DNA of 64,000 nt from Comamonadaceae bacterium G21597-S1. Its GTDB lineage: Bacteria; Pseudomonadota; Gammaproteobacteria; Burkholderiales; Burkholderiaceae_C. Numbering within the stretch: position 1 is the first letter of the stretch; each line of letters opens with the position of its first letter. The notes below the pieces were generated by a model, which saw only the letters and a list, made by a program, of their open reading frames with translations, was not told the origin of the DNA and did no database searches. The stretch is taken from assembly GCA_027214345.1 (NCBI GenBank), contig JAPWHR010000007.1, positions 248,001-312,000 on the forward strand, written 5' to 3'. Positions 1 to 9,148 of this stretch are shown in pieces. Position numbers and translations under genes: made by a program.

Positions 1-444
1 TGGGGCGCAGATCGCGTGGGCATGCGGCTATCCCCGTACGGAGTCGCCGCCGACAGCAGCGAGCCCGATCCGATGCCCTTGTATGCGCACCTGATCGGCG
101 GCTTGCGCAGGCTTGGCCTGGCATACCTGCATCTGATCGAGCCACGCGCGAGCGGCGTCGGCGCGGCCGAAGTCGATCGCGCGGGCCTGCCTTCGGCCGC
201 CGTTCTCTTCCGTCCGATGTGGGACAAGGTGCTGATCTCCGCCGGCAACCACGATGCCGCTTCGGCGCATGCGATGGTCGCATCCGGCCATGCCGATGCG
301 ATCGCGTTCGGCCGCCTTTTCATCGCCAACCCCGACCTGCCGGCGCGGCTGCAACGCGGCACCCCTCTCAACCGCTACGACCGCAGCACGTTCTATACCC
401 GCGGCCCGCAGGGATACACGGACTATCCGGCGATGCATGCATGA
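1..444 (+). CDS. Old Yellow Enzyme family ene-reductase, C-terminal part
   Basis: This is the last 147 codons of a flavin-dependent NADH:flavin oxidoreductase; the N-terminus lies before the window. The in-frame sequence RVGMRLSPYG matches the conserved G-R-V-G-x-R-L-S-P strand of NemA/XenB-type enzymes. The DAIAFGRLFIANPDLP segment near the C-terminus is the FMN-phosphate-binding loop of this TIM-barrel family, and the tail NRYDRSTFYTRGPQGYTDYP is typical of the family end. Such enzymes reduce activated C=C bonds or nitro groups with NAD(P)H. It reads toward the CoA-transferase that starts about 70 bases downstream, so the two are probably co-transcribed. The substrate cannot be read from sequence. 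Confidence 0.9.
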   Translation, partial: WGADRVGMRLSPYGVAADSSEPDPMPLYAHLIGGLRRLGLAYLHLIEPRASGVGAAEVDRAGLPSAAVLFRPMWDKVLISAGNHDAASAHAMVASGHADAIAFGRLFIANPDLPARLQRGTPLNRYDRSTFYTRGPQGYTDYPAMHA

Positions 445-513
445 AGGCCGGCCGTGGCCGCGCCTGGCTGCGTGCCCTCCACTTGCCGGGCAACTATCTA
501 CAGGAGAAATCGA

Positions 514-1731
514 ATGACCAGTGTGATGAGCGGCGTGCGCGTCCTCGAAGTGGCGGAATACGGGCTCGCGCCTTCCGCCGCGTGTGTCCTGTCCGATTGG
601 GGCGCCAGTGTCATCAAGGTCGAGCACCCGCAACGCGGTGACTCGATCCGCGGGCTGACTGCATTCGGCGTCGCACCAGGCATGGGCGGCTTCGATGCCT
701 TGTGGGAACCGTTCAACCGCGGCAAACGTTCGATCGGAATCGACCTGCGCCATCCGGAAGGCATGAAGATCCTGATGCAACTGGTGCGCAACTCGGATGT
801 ATTCATCACCAATTTCCTGCCCGAGGCGCGCCGCAAGCTCGGAATCGACGTGGAACACCTGCGCGCCGTGAATCCCCGGCTCGTGTACGCCCGCGCCTCG
901 GCCCACGGGCCCAAAGGCGATGAATCCGAACAGGGCGGCTTCGACGGACTGACGTTCTGGCAGCGCAGCGGTGCAGGCATGCAGGCAACACCCGAACTCG
1001 CGGACGAACTCGTGACCTTGCCTGGCCCGGGATTCGGCGATGTGCAGGCTGGCATGGCACTGGCCGGCGGCATTTCGGCTGCCCTTTTCCATCGCGAACG
1101 CACCGGCAAGGCAACGACGGTCGACATGTCGCTACTGGGAGCGGGATTGTGGTCGATGCAGGCCTCGCTCTACGGAGCCAATGTCTCTGGCCGCAAGATG
1201 CTGCCGCGTGCCAATCGCAAGGCCGCGCTCAGCCCGCTTTCCAACAACTACGCGACGAGCGACGGCCGGCGTATCGCACTGTCGATGTTGCAAGGTGACC
1301 GCTACTGGCCCGCCTTCTGCAAACTCTGCGATCGCGAGGATCTCGCAACCGATCCGCGCTTCTGCGACATCAAGGCACGGGCGGCCAACAGCGAGGCCTG
1401 CATCGCCGAACTCGACAAACTCTTCGCGACGCGCACGTTCGCGCAATGGATCGCGTTGCTCAGGAAACAGGAAGGGCAGTGGGCGCCGGTCCAGGTGGCC
1501 ACCGATTCCAACGACGATCCGCAGGTGCTGGCAAACGGCTACGTGCAGGATGTCGACTACGGCGATGGGCGCCGGGTCAAGATGGTCGCATCCCCGGTGC
1601 AGTTCGACGAGACGCCGGCAACCTTGCGTGCAGCGCCTGGGCTGGGCGCGCAGACCGAGGAAATCCTGCTGGAAATGAACGTCGATTGGGAAGAGATCGC
1701 GCGCCTCAAGGATAGCAGCGTGATCACCTGA
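514..1731 (+). CDS. class III CoA-transferase (CaiB/BaiF family)
   Basis: A 405-residue cytosolic enzyme predicted to move CoA between carboxylic acids. The ATG at 514 was chosen because an AGGAG ribosome-binding site lies at 502-506 and the family N-terminus (SGVRVLEVAEYGLAPSAACV, then GASVIKVEHP) starts right after it; the frame is open further upstream without a Shine-Dalgarno. The putative catalytic Asp is residue 176 in GFGDVQAGMALAGG, followed by the family signature ERTGKATTVDMSL. The length is normal for the family. It follows the ene-reductase in the same direction and converges on the oxidoreductase on the other strand. The substrate is unknown; the context suggests activation of an alicyclic or branched acid. 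Confidence 0.92.
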   Translation: MTSVMSGVRVLEVAEYGLAPSAACVLSDWGASVIKVEHPQRGDSIRGLTAFGVAPGMGGFDALWEPFNRGKRSIGIDLRHPEGMKILMQLVRNSDVFITNFLPEARRKLGIDVEHLRAVNPRLVYARASAHGPKGDESEQGGFDGLTFWQRSGAGMQATPELADELVTLPGPGFGDVQAGMALAGGISAALFHRERTGKATTVDMSLLGAGLWSMQASLYGANVSGRKMLPRANRKAALSPLSNNYATSDGRRIALSMLQGDRYWPAFCKLCDREDLATDPRFCDIKARAANSEACIAELDKLFATRTFAQWIALLRKQEGQWAPVQVATDSNDDPQVLANGYVQDVDYGDGRRVKMVASPVQFDETPATLRAAPGLGAQTEEILLEMNVDWEEIARLKDSSVIT

Positions 1732-1740
1732 CCCGCGCCC

Positions 1741-1759
1741 GCCTGCCCACGGGGCAGGC
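1741..1759. terminator. hairpin between convergent genes
   Basis: Perfect 8-bp inverted repeat GCCTGCCC / GGGCAGGC with a 3-base loop, filling the gap between two converging genes and touching the stop codon of the minus-strand one. There is no T-run, so it would be a GC-rich bidirectional terminator or transcript-end stabiliser. Confidence 0.55.
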
Positions 1760-2776
1760 TCAGTCCGTGATCGCCAGTGCCAGTTTTCCGAAGTGCCGTT
1801 GTTCCCGCATGCACGCCAGTGCGGCGTCGGCATCGGTCCAAACGAACGAACGCGCGATACGCGGACGCATTCCGGTGGAGGCCACCATGCGGCAAAAGTC
1901 CTGCAGGTGTTCCCGGCTGCCGACCGTGATGCCCTTGACCGTGGCGTTCTTGGCCATGATCGCGCGCGGGGACAGGTCCGTGCCATGGGTTCCCGTCAAC
2001 GCACCAATGACGGACAGATGACCACCCAGTGACAACGCCCGCAGCGATTGGGCAAAGGTATCCGGCCCGCCGACCTCGATGATGTGATCGGCGCCGCGGC
2101 CTTCGGTGAGCTTCAATACGGCTTTGGCCCAGTCCGGCTGTTCCCGGTAGTTGACGGTGGCATCGGCGCCGAGTGCGCGTGCCTGCAGCAGTTTGTCGTT
2201 GGACGACGACGTCGCGATCACCCGGGCCCCGAGTGCGTGCGCAATGGAGATAGCGCATGTGGACACGCCGCCCGATCCCTGCACGACGACCACCTGGCCC
2301 GGCTTCAGGCAGCCCTCCACCACCAGGCTGCGCCACGCGGTCAGGCCCGAACACCCCAGCGCGGCGGCTTCGGCATCACTCAGGTGGTCAGGCGCCTTGA
2401 ACACCGCATCGGCCCGAGCGCGCAGGTGCGTTTGCAGGCATCCCTCGACATGGTCGCCGCGAACCGTAGACAACGCCGCCGCGGTCGGCGGCCCGGCCTG
2501 CCAGTTCGGGAAAAACTGCACGATGACCCGGTCGCCACGACGCAAGCCGGACACTGCGTTTCCGACGTCGACCACTTCGCCGCAACCGTCCGAGAACGGG
2601 ATGCGCGGCAACGGCAAGCCGCGGTAGCCACCGGCGAGGTTGATCAGGTCATGGTTGTTGATGGTCGTGGCGCGCAGCGCAACGACGACTTCGCCGGGGC
2701 CCGCCGATGGCAACGCCTTGTCCACGCGTCTCAGTGGCCCACCTTCCGCCTCTATCTGAAACGCCCGGGCGCGCAT
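1760..2776 (-). CDS. zinc-type alcohol dehydrogenase / quinone reductase family (MDR) oxidoreductase
   Basis: A 338-residue medium-chain dehydrogenase/reductase. The N-terminal GroES-like domain (about 1-130) carries PGEVVVALRATTINNHDLIN and PFSDGCGEVVDVG. The Rossmann domain has the VVVQGSGGVSTCAISIA dinucleotide-binding turn around residue 165, then GADATVNY and IEVGGPDTFAQSLRAL. There is no four-Cys structural-zinc lobe, so it resembles zinc-independent NAD(P)H oxidoreductases. The start lies 7 bases after the stop of the Bug receptor upstream, so it is the last gene of the leftward arm. Likely role: redox of an alcohol/ketone or enone intermediate. The substrate is not determinable. Confidence 0.88.
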   Translation of the reverse strand: MRARAFQIEAEGGPLRRVDKALPSAGPGEVVVALRATTINNHDLINLAGGYRGLPLPRIPFSDGCGEVVDVGNAVSGLRRGDRVIVQFFPNWQAGPPTAAALSTVRGDHVEGCLQTHLRARADAVFKAPDHLSDAEAAALGCSGLTAWRSLVVEGCLKPGQVVVVQGSGGVSTCAISIAHALGARVIATSSSNDKLLQARALGADATVNYREQPDWAKAVLKLTEGRGADHIIEVGGPDTFAQSLRALSLGGHLSVIGALTGTHGTDLSPRAIMAKNATVKGITVGSREHLQDFCRMVASTGMRPRIARSFVWTDADAALACMREQRHFGKLALAITD

Positions 2777-2783
2777 GCAATCG

Positions 2784-3758
2784 TCAATCGACCGAGAGGT
2801 TGTTGGCCTTCACGATGTCACGCCAAGCCGCGACCTCCTTCGCCACGAAGGCCGTGAACTGCACGGACGTGCTTTCCGGTGCGCTCGCAGAGAGTTCGGC
2901 ATACCGCTTGCGCACGTCCGGCAGTTTCAGGATGGCGTTGATCTCGCGATTGAGCTGCGCCGTGATTTCGGCAGGCAGGTTCTTCGGCCCTGAGATGCCG
3001 TACCAGACCTCCGAATCCAGCGCAAGACCGAGTTCGGCCGCAGTGGGTGTATCGGGAAGCGATGCGTCGCGTTTCGCGGACAATACCGCGATCGGACGCA
3101 CGGCACCGGATTTCACATGCGGCAACTGCGACACGACCGCATCGACCATCAGCGCAACTTCACCCGTCAGCACCGCCACCTGCGCGGGGCCGCTGCCGCG
3201 ATACGGAATATTGTTCAGCTTGAATCCACCCAGGCTCGCGAGCCTGAGGCCTGCGAGGTGACTCGTGCCGCCATTGGCGGAAATGCCGATCTCGATGCCA
3301 TTTTTTTCCTTGGCGATGCGCTGGATGTCCGCCATCGTGTGCACGGCTGACTTCGCGCTTGCGACAAGCACGAGATTGCTGGTGCCAACGAGTGCCACAT
3401 GGGTGAAATCGCCGACCGGATCGTAGCGCGCACTCTTCACCACCGCGGGCGCCGCGCCATTGGACGCAATGTTCGACAGCAACAGCGTGTAGCCGTCTGC
3501 CGACGCATCGACCACGGCCTGCGCGGCCACGGTGGTTCCGCCGCCAGGGCGATTCTCGACAATGAAAGGTTGTCCGAGCCGCTCGCCCAGCTTCTGGCCC
3601 ATCAGGCGCGCAAACAGGTCCAGGCTGCCGCCGGCAGCTGTCGGCACCAGGATGCGCACGGGCTTGGAGGGCCACTTTTCCTGGGCCATGAGACTGGGGG
3701 GCAAGAGCAACAGCGAGGCTGCAGCGGCAGCCAGGAACCGTCGTGTGGTGAATTGCAT
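2784..3758 (-). CDS. Bug-type (TctC) TTT periplasmic solute receptor
   Basis: A 325-residue periplasmic binding protein of the tripartite tricarboxylate transporter family. It opens with a signal peptide (MQFTTRRFLAAAAASLLLLP, cleavage near LMAQ), then the family start KWPSKPVRILVPTAAGGSLD, then VENRPGGGTTVAAQAVV and DGYTLLL. These beta-alpha loops bind carboxylates in structurally known Bug proteins. The ATG at 3758 is preceded by AAGGAGATAG; the frame is open further upstream but lacks signal-peptide character. No TctA or TctB membrane gene is in the window, so it is an orphan receptor. An inverted-repeat motif lies about 110 bases upstream. Confidence 0.95.
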   Translation of the reverse strand: MQFTTRRFLAAAAASLLLLPPSLMAQEKWPSKPVRILVPTAAGGSLDLFARLMGQKLGERLGQPFIVENRPGGGTTVAAQAVVDASADGYTLLLSNIASNGAAPAVVKSARYDPVGDFTHVALVGTSNLVLVASAKSAVHTMADIQRIAKEKNGIEIGISANGGTSHLAGLRLASLGGFKLNNIPYRGSGPAQVAVLTGEVALMVDAVVSQLPHVKSGAVRPIAVLSAKRDASLPDTPTAAELGLALDSEVWYGISGPKNLPAEITAQLNREINAILKLPDVRKRYAELSASAPESTSVQFTAFVAKEVAAWRDIVKANNLSVD

Positions 3759-3870
3759 TGCTATCTCCTTCAGATTTTCTCGGCGAGAGGAACTCGACAA
3801 TCGGCTCTTCGATGCTAGGGATCGGGGCTCCATCTCGCAAGGCAGCCGGGCCTCCATTGCGGCGTATACA

Positions 3871-3885
3871 TGTCACATCGTGGCA
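3871..3885. promoter_or_regulatory. inverted-repeat site TGTCAC-N3-GTGGCA (copy 1)
   Basis: TGTCAC-ATC-GTGGCA, an imperfect dyad, sits upstream of the Bug receptor gene and overlaps the end of the amidohydrolase gene. Near copies occur at 9240-9254 and 18304-18318, each before a gene of the same acid-degradation locus. I infer a shared operator; no candidate regulator gene is seen in region A. Confidence 0.45.
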
Positions 3886-5345
3886 CACCGCGCATCCACG
3901 AAAGCCGGTCGACCCGCGATCACCGTCGCCGCGACCCAGCGCCGGTGCGGATCTGCGAGCGCAACATGCAGCGGCACCTTGAGCATGCAAAGGTCCGCGT
4001 CCGCGCCCACGGCGACCACGCGCGGCGTACCGCCCGGGTCCTCCGGCGAGCCGAGAAACATGTTCAACGCCGTCTGAGGTGCGACGATTTCCGCGCCGCC
4101 GAGCAAGTGCCCGCTGCGGGTGCGGCGACGGCTCGCTGCACGGATGGCAGTCCACGGGTCCGGCTCGGCATACGGCGCGTCGCTGCTGCCCGCAACCCGC
4201 ACGCCGCTGCGCAACAAGCCCGCGCAGCGGTACAGGTTGTCGATGTCGCCCGCATCAACCCGTGCGAGGTAGGCATCACCGCGCTCCTCGATGAAGGCGG
4301 GTTGGGTCACGACAGTCAGCGATCGCTCGGCCAGCACGGCGGCGCTCGCGTCATCGATGATGGAACCATGTTCGATCCGGTCGCCGTCCAGCGTGCCCGC
4401 CACGTCGAGCACTGCCAGGGCAAGGGACAGTTCGGTCGGCGTTGCGCAGTGAAATGCCACGCGGCGGTTCCATGCGCGTGCCTGGCGGACCGCCAGCACG
4501 ATGTCGTCGAAGTCGGGCAATCGCGCTTCGTGCAACATGATCTTGACCGGCCCCACCGCATACGCGCCATCCGCGGGCGCGACCAATGGGCCCCGGCTCA
4601 TCAGGTGAAGGTGTTGCGGCAGATCGCCACACGCATGCGCCCGCGCCAGCAATGCGGCCTCGTCCGCACCGGTACCAGCGCTCGCATCGGTGAGCGCCGT
4701 CACCCCGGCCGCGGCGAGCTGCCGCCCCAGTGCGGCCAGCGGGGGTAGCTGCGTGGGCAGGCATGTCTTGAGCCAGGCATCGCCATCCCACAGCCGGCCG
4801 GTGGGTTCACCTGCTGCATCACGCTCGAGTGGTGTGTCCGGCCCCGATACGGCTGCGATTTCGGACAGTCCCCGGGTGTTGAAAACCCACAGCGATCCGG
4901 TGTGATATTGCACCCTCAGCGGCACATCGGGCAGCCATTGGTCGAGCGTCTCCTTGGCGAGCGGCCCCGCCATGTCCTCGTCATATCCGGTTGCCCGGAC
5001 CCAGGCACTTGCAACTGGCGGTCCGTCTTCACCGCGCACGCCCACTGGCGGACCGACCCAGGCAGTCCGAATCCGATGCGCGCGTTCGCGGATGCGCGCG
5101 GCGACTGCCGCCGCCGAGCCAACGCCGGTCAACACGACCGAATCGAGCTGCGCCGCCGCGCCGAGCAGGTGGATGTGGTGGTCGTGCAGACCCGGCAGCA
5201 ACGCGCCGCCGTGGCCCTCGAGGACTACTCGCGCAGCGACGCTGAGGCGCGGACAGATCGCGGTGATCCGGCCGTCGTCGATCGCAACATCGACGGCGCC
5301 ATGGCCGCGCACCGTCACGTTCCGAATCAGCAGGTCCGCTTGCAT
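3873..5345 (-). CDS. amidohydrolase family protein (YtcJ-like, Amidohydro_3)
   Basis: A 490-residue metal-dependent hydrolase of the amidohydrolase superfamily. The start ATG at 5345 overlaps the stop of the CoA-transferase upstream (TGATG), and the family beginning QADLLIRNVTVRG follows at once. Metal-ligand motifs run in order: GLHDHHIHLLGAA (HxH) near residue 65, VAFHCATP, DRIEHGSII, and the late Asp in VAGSSDAPYAEPDPW. The C-terminal WVAATVIAGRPAFVD closes the beta-sandwich. In this family the reaction is hydrolysis of an amide, ester or cyclic bond. Being in a CoA-pathway operon suggests ring or ester opening of an intermediate, which is inference only. Confidence 0.85.
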   Translation of the reverse strand: MQADLLIRNVTVRGHGAVDVAIDDGRITAICPRLSVAARVVLEGHGGALLPGLHDHHIHLLGAAAQLDSVVLTGVGSAAAVAARIRERAHRIRTAWVGPPVGVRGEDGPPVASAWVRATGYDEDMAGPLAKETLDQWLPDVPLRVQYHTGSLWVFNTRGLSEIAAVSGPDTPLERDAAGEPTGRLWDGDAWLKTCLPTQLPPLAALGRQLAAAGVTALTDASAGTGADEAALLARAHACGDLPQHLHLMSRGPLVAPADGAYAVGPVKIMLHEARLPDFDDIVLAVRQARAWNRRVAFHCATPTELSLALAVLDVAGTLDGDRIEHGSIIDDASAAVLAERSLTVVTQPAFIEERGDAYLARVDAGDIDNLYRCAGLLRSGVRVAGSSDAPYAEPDPWTAIRAASRRRTRSGHLLGGAEIVAPQTALNMFLGSPEDPGGTPRVVAVGADADLCMLKVPLHVALADPHRRWVAATVIAGRPAFVDARCATM

Positions 5346-6622
5346 CACGCGAACTCGCGCAACAAGGCCGCGGTGTGCGCACCGCTCGCATGCGCCTTGC
5401 CCGAGGTCGGCCGCGTGCGAGGGGCCGCAGGGGGGGTGGCCGTTGCAGCGGGCCCGGACCGGCACAAGGGCGGCGCATGAGCGAAGGCCGAGGCGACCCG
5501 CGCCATCGCCACATCGAGCAGTACACCGCCGCCATCGACGTGCGACTCCATGGCCGCGATGGCCGCGGCGATCCCGGTCAGCGGATCGGCGATGGCGTCG
5601 CCGACAAAACACGGCGCTCCGGCAGAGTCGCATTCCACGAGACCGGCAGCGGCGGCGACGTCATCACCAAAGCCGACCCAGTTCGCACGCTCGCCCTCGC
5701 GTCCGTAGGCCGTGATGCCGACCCAGGTGAGCCGAGGGTTGGAACGCATGCAGTCCGACGCCGCCAGTCCCAGCTGTGCGAATGCACGGGGCCGGGATGC
5801 CTCTATGACCATGTCCGCTTGCGCAACCAGCCTGCGCAGGGCCGCTAGGTCGCGGGTGTCCTGGAAGTCGAGCGCCAGCATTTCCTGGCCGTGGTGCAGC
5901 AGGTCGAACAATGCCGGTGTCGATCGTGCGCCGTCCAGGCGCCGGGTACTTTCGACCTTGATGACTCGTGCGCCGGACCGTCCCAGCAAGTGCCCGCAAA
6001 GCGGACCGGCCCAGAGCGACGAGAAGTCCAGCACCATCGGTATCCGGCGCCTTCCGTCAGCCGTGCGCAGGCCTGGGGTACCTGCCCCTTCACCGCGCAC
6101 CACCCGTACCGGGAAACGGCCTGCGGCCTGCGCCCGCGGCTCCGACCGCCGCCGCGCCTTGCATATGACTGCCCAGGGCAATTGCGCAACGGGCAGGCCC
6201 AGCAGCCGACCCTGCAACACCAGGTCCCGCACGCGCCGCGTGCGCACGACGTCGGTCACGGCATCCCACGTGTTGTCGGGCGGCGCACATCCGAGCCAGG
6301 CCTGCACGCTGCGGACATCGTCTTCCCGGGCAAGGGTCACCGCGACCCAGCCATCGGCCGCCCGCATCAGGCGCGACTGGCCCCCCGCCGAAATTTGCGC
6401 CTGCCGATGCAGGCCGAGCAGCGCTGCGCGTTCGGTCAGCAGAAGGGCATCGGCCTGCACGCGTTGCCCGAATGCGGCGGACGCTGCTGCCAAGCGTTCG
6501 CCCCAGGCGTGTAATACGCCCAGGTAGTCGCGACTCGCCTGCAATGGCGCACCTTCTGCGTGGCCGGTGAGGGCCATGAGGCCCGAATCGTGCCAACGCT
6601 GGTGCGCGTCAGTCGATTGCAT
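5345..6622 (-). CDS. CoA-transferase family III protein with reversed domain order
   Basis: A 425-residue protein made of CaiB/BaiF pieces in an unusual order. Residues about 14-155 look like the second half of a CoA-transferase (SGLMALTG, then MRAADGWVAVTL, then the closing helices). Residues about 196-390 look like the first half: VLDFSSLWAGPL, GARVIKVES, then VGDAIADPLTGIAAAIAAM with a candidate catalytic Asp at 342. The small domain, normally after the Rossmann domain, therefore comes first. The short tail is Pro/Ala-rich. The start overlaps the end of the crotonase gene by 14 bases. It could be a circularly permuted active enzyme or a fusion of two halves. Confidence 0.8.
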   Translation of the reverse strand: MQSTDAHQRWHDSGLMALTGHAEGAPLQASRDYLGVLHAWGERLAAASAAFGQRVQADALLLTERAALLGLHRQAQISAGGQSRLMRAADGWVAVTLAREDDVRSVQAWLGCAPPDNTWDAVTDVVRTRRVRDLVLQGRLLGLPVAQLPWAVICKARRRSEPRAQAAGRFPVRVVRGEGAGTPGLRTADGRRRIPMVLDFSSLWAGPLCGHLLGRSGARVIKVESTRRLDGARSTPALFDLLHHGQEMLALDFQDTRDLAALRRLVAQADMVIEASRPRAFAQLGLAASDCMRSNPRLTWVGITAYGREGERANWVGFGDDVAAAAGLVECDSAGAPCFVGDAIADPLTGIAAAIAAMESHVDGGGVLLDVAMARVASAFAHAPPLCRSGPAATATPPAAPRTRPTSGKAHASGAHTAALLREFA

Positions 6623-7625
6623 CGACCAGCCCCCACTGCCATGCGACCGGGGCGAGCACGTCCGTTCCGGTCAATGCCATGAACGCGGTTCTGTGGCGCC
6701 CGATCCGCCGCGTGATGCTTGCCGTGCCACCGGCTCCCGGAACCAGCCCCATACCCAGTTCGGGCAGCCTGAACACGCACCCAGCGTCGGCGACGACCCG
6801 GCCCGCGCACGCTGCGATCTCGATGCCTGCTCCGACACAAGCGCCATGGACGTGCACCGAGACCTTGCGCCGTATGGGCTCCATCCAGCGGCAGGCGGAT
6901 TGCGCAAGGCGGATCAGGTGCGCACTGGCGCCATCCGATGCCATCCCGAACTCGTCGAGATCACCACCTGCACAGAAGCAAGGCCCTTCGCCACGCAGGA
7001 CGACGTGCGCAATCGAAGCATCTGCCACCGCCAGCTGCAGGGCTCCGGCAAGCGCATGGCGCATGTGCGCCGACAGCGCATTGCGACGCGCAGCCCGTGC
7101 GAACGTGAGATACATCGTGTCGGCCGATCGCTCGCTGCGCACGGAACCGTCCGTGCCTGCTCGGTCGGGACGTGCCCGACGGGACGTGCGCCACCGCGCA
7201 AACTCCACTCCACCGAGCAAGGTCGAATAGGCGAAGGATTCCAGCAGCAGGGCCTGTGCAAAACCGGAGCCGACGCCCGCCCGCAGTACCTGGACCAGCG
7301 CCACCGACGCCAGCGGTGACCCGGCCACGCACAACGCAATCGCGTCCAGCGTCGCATCCCATGCTGCCGGCGGCACGGCGACCCATGGCGCAGGCGCGCC
7401 CGGGGCCGTGGTCAACAACACGTCGGCCTGCTGCGCCCAACCCGTCGGCAACGCTCCGCGCGGATCCAGCGCAACGATGATCGCCGGCAGTTCGGGCGCG
7501 GCCGACAGTTCTGTGTCACGCGCTGTGCCCTGGGCCAGGACGACAACCAGCGGCGCCGACATATCGGGCTCGCGCAGCGGCACGGCACGCAGCCAGTCGG
7601 TAAACTGCCCGGTATCGAGAACCAT
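6609..7625 (-). CDS. enoyl-CoA hydratase/isomerase family protein with N-terminal extension
   Basis: A 338-residue crotonase-fold protein. The recognisable core lies at the C-terminal side, from about residue 170: ARAARRNALS, GEGPCFCAGGDLDEFG (oxyanion loop), VHGACVGAGIEIAACAGRVV, ELGMGLVPGAGGTASITRRIG. It ends soon after WGLVDAID, without the usual helical trimerisation tail. A tail-like segment (SPLASVALVQVLRAG, then ALLLESFAYSTLLGGVEFARW) instead precedes the core at about residues 105-150. The neighbouring CoA-transferase shows the same inside-out arrangement. Hydration or isomerisation of an enoyl-CoA is the expected role; whether the permuted arrangement is active is unknown. Confidence 0.82.
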   Translation of the reverse strand: MVLDTGQFTDWLRAVPLREPDMSAPLVVVLAQGTARDTELSAAPELPAIIVALDPRGALPTGWAQQADVLLTTAPGAPAPWVAVPPAAWDATLDAIALCVAGSPLASVALVQVLRAGVGSGFAQALLLESFAYSTLLGGVEFARWRTSRRARPDRAGTDGSVRSERSADTMYLTFARAARRNALSAHMRHALAGALQLAVADASIAHVVLRGEGPCFCAGGDLDEFGMASDGASAHLIRLAQSACRWMEPIRRKVSVHVHGACVGAGIEIAACAGRVVADAGCVFRLPELGMGLVPGAGGTASITRRIGRHRTAFMALTGTDVLAPVAWQWGLVDAID

Positions 7626-7648
7626 GCTCTTGCGCCGAGCGGGCCGCG

Positions 7649-9148
7649 CTAGCGGGAAAGCGATTCCACACCGGCGAGTCGCTGCTTGAGCACCCGGCGC
7701 AGCAGCTTGCCTGTCTCGTTGTAGGGCAGGTCATCGCAAAACACGACCCTCTCGGGCGTTTTCGCCGATCGCAGGTGCCGCCGCACCCAATCCTGCAGTT
7801 GTTCGGCCGTCGTGGTCTCGCGCAGCACCACCGCCGCCACCAGCTTTTCACCCCATTCCTGGTCGGGCAGGCCAATGACCGCGGCATCCCGCACACACCC
7901 GTGGCGAAGCAGGACCTCCTCGATTTCACCGGGGGAGATGTTCTCCCCGCCCCGCACGATCACGTCGTCCAGCCGACCATCGACGTACAGGAATCCCTCG
8001 CCGTCGATCCAGCCGGCATCCTTCGTCGGCAACCATCCGTCGTCCCGGATCGTTTTCATGCCCGCGTATTCGCCCGAGACCTGCCCGCCCCGCACCCAGA
8101 TTTCACCCGCCTCGCCCGCGGCCACTGCCTCCCCCTGAGCGCCTCGCACCGACACTTCGAGATTGGGCAGCGGCCGGCCGACGGAGGCCAGCCTGCGTCG
8201 CCCCTCGGCCGTCTGCGCAGTGAACGCTGCACGATGGTCCTCGGGACCGAGTACCGCGATCGTGGAACTCGTCTCGGTGAGACCGTATGCATTGACGAAA
8301 TCCACGTGCGGCAAGGTCCGCATCGCCTTCTCGATCACTGCCTGCGGCATGCGCCCGCCACCGTACGACAGATGGCGCATGTGCGCCAAGTTCCGCCCCG
8401 ACGACTCCAGTTCGGCCACCACACGGCCCAGCATGGTGGGAACCAGCATCGCATGGGTAATGCGCTCTTGGATGGCCGTGTCCACCCACGCCTCGGGCGA
8501 GAAAGCGGGAAGCACGACGGTGCGCCGGCCGCCGTAGACCGCACTCAACACGGAAGACACCCCGGCAATGTGGTACGGCGGCACGCTGACCAGCTGCGCA
8601 TCGTCGTCCCCCGCACCCATGAACTCCACCGTCTCGACGACATAGGTGGACAGGTGGCGATGGCGCAGCAGAGCCGCCTTGGGCGCACCGGTGGTTCCGC
8701 TCGTGAACAGCTGCAGCGCGACATCGTCAGACTCGGCGCGGGCCGCGGACAGCGGTTCGGCCGCACCCGCCAGCCAGAACAGATCCTGCGGCGACAGGCA
8801 CGTGATTCCCGTCTGCCCCGCCACGCGGGCGGCGAACGCGTCATCCGCAACCAGGATGGCAGGCGCGCAACGCGCGACAAGCGCGCGCAGTTCTGCATCT
8901 GCCAGCCGGTAATTGAGCGGCACGAACGGCACGCCGGCCATGGCGCTTGCGAACAGCGCAAGTGGGAAAGCGGCTCCATTGACACCGAGGTACGCAACAC
9001 GGTCGACCGACTTGCGCGCGATCCAGCCACCGGCGCCGGCGACGAGCCGTGCCAGTTCTGCATAACCCAGCGCGCATTCGTCCACCTGAAACGCCGGTCG
9101 ATCGCCCATGCCGTCCGCAGCCATCTGGAGCAACAGGTGAATGTTCAT
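7649..9148 (-). CDS. AMP-dependent acyl-CoA synthetase/ligase (class I adenylate-forming)
   Basis: A 499-residue acid:CoA ligase. The phosphate-binding loop LFTSGTTGAPKAALLRH sits near residue 155, the adenine motif NAYGLTETSS near 275, the hinge YVDGRLDDVIVRGGENI near 390, and the C-terminal Lys for adenylation in YNETGKLLRRVLK near 484. ATG 9148 was chosen because the fold starts right there (MNIHLLLQMAADGMGDRPAF); the upstream open frame has no family similarity. It is the first gene of the leftward operon, facing the small gene at 9388 across a 239-bp divergent promoter region. It probably activates the entry carboxylic acid of region A with ATP and CoA. Confidence 0.93.
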   Translation of the reverse strand: MNIHLLLQMAADGMGDRPAFQVDECALGYAELARLVAGAGGWIARKSVDRVAYLGVNGAAFPLALFASAMAGVPFVPLNYRLADAELRALVARCAPAILVADDAFAARVAGQTGITCLSPQDLFWLAGAAEPLSAARAESDDVALQLFTSGTTGAPKAALLRHRHLSTYVVETVEFMGAGDDDAQLVSVPPYHIAGVSSVLSAVYGGRRTVVLPAFSPEAWVDTAIQERITHAMLVPTMLGRVVAELESSGRNLAHMRHLSYGGGRMPQAVIEKAMRTLPHVDFVNAYGLTETSSTIAVLGPEDHRAAFTAQTAEGRRRLASVGRPLPNLEVSVRGAQGEAVAAGEAGEIWVRGGQVSGEYAGMKTIRDDGWLPTKDAGWIDGEGFLYVDGRLDDVIVRGGENISPGEIEEVLLRHGCVRDAAVIGLPDQEWGEKLVAAVVLRETTTAEQLQDWVRRHLRSAKTPERVVFCDDLPYNETGKLLRRVLKQRLAGVESLSR

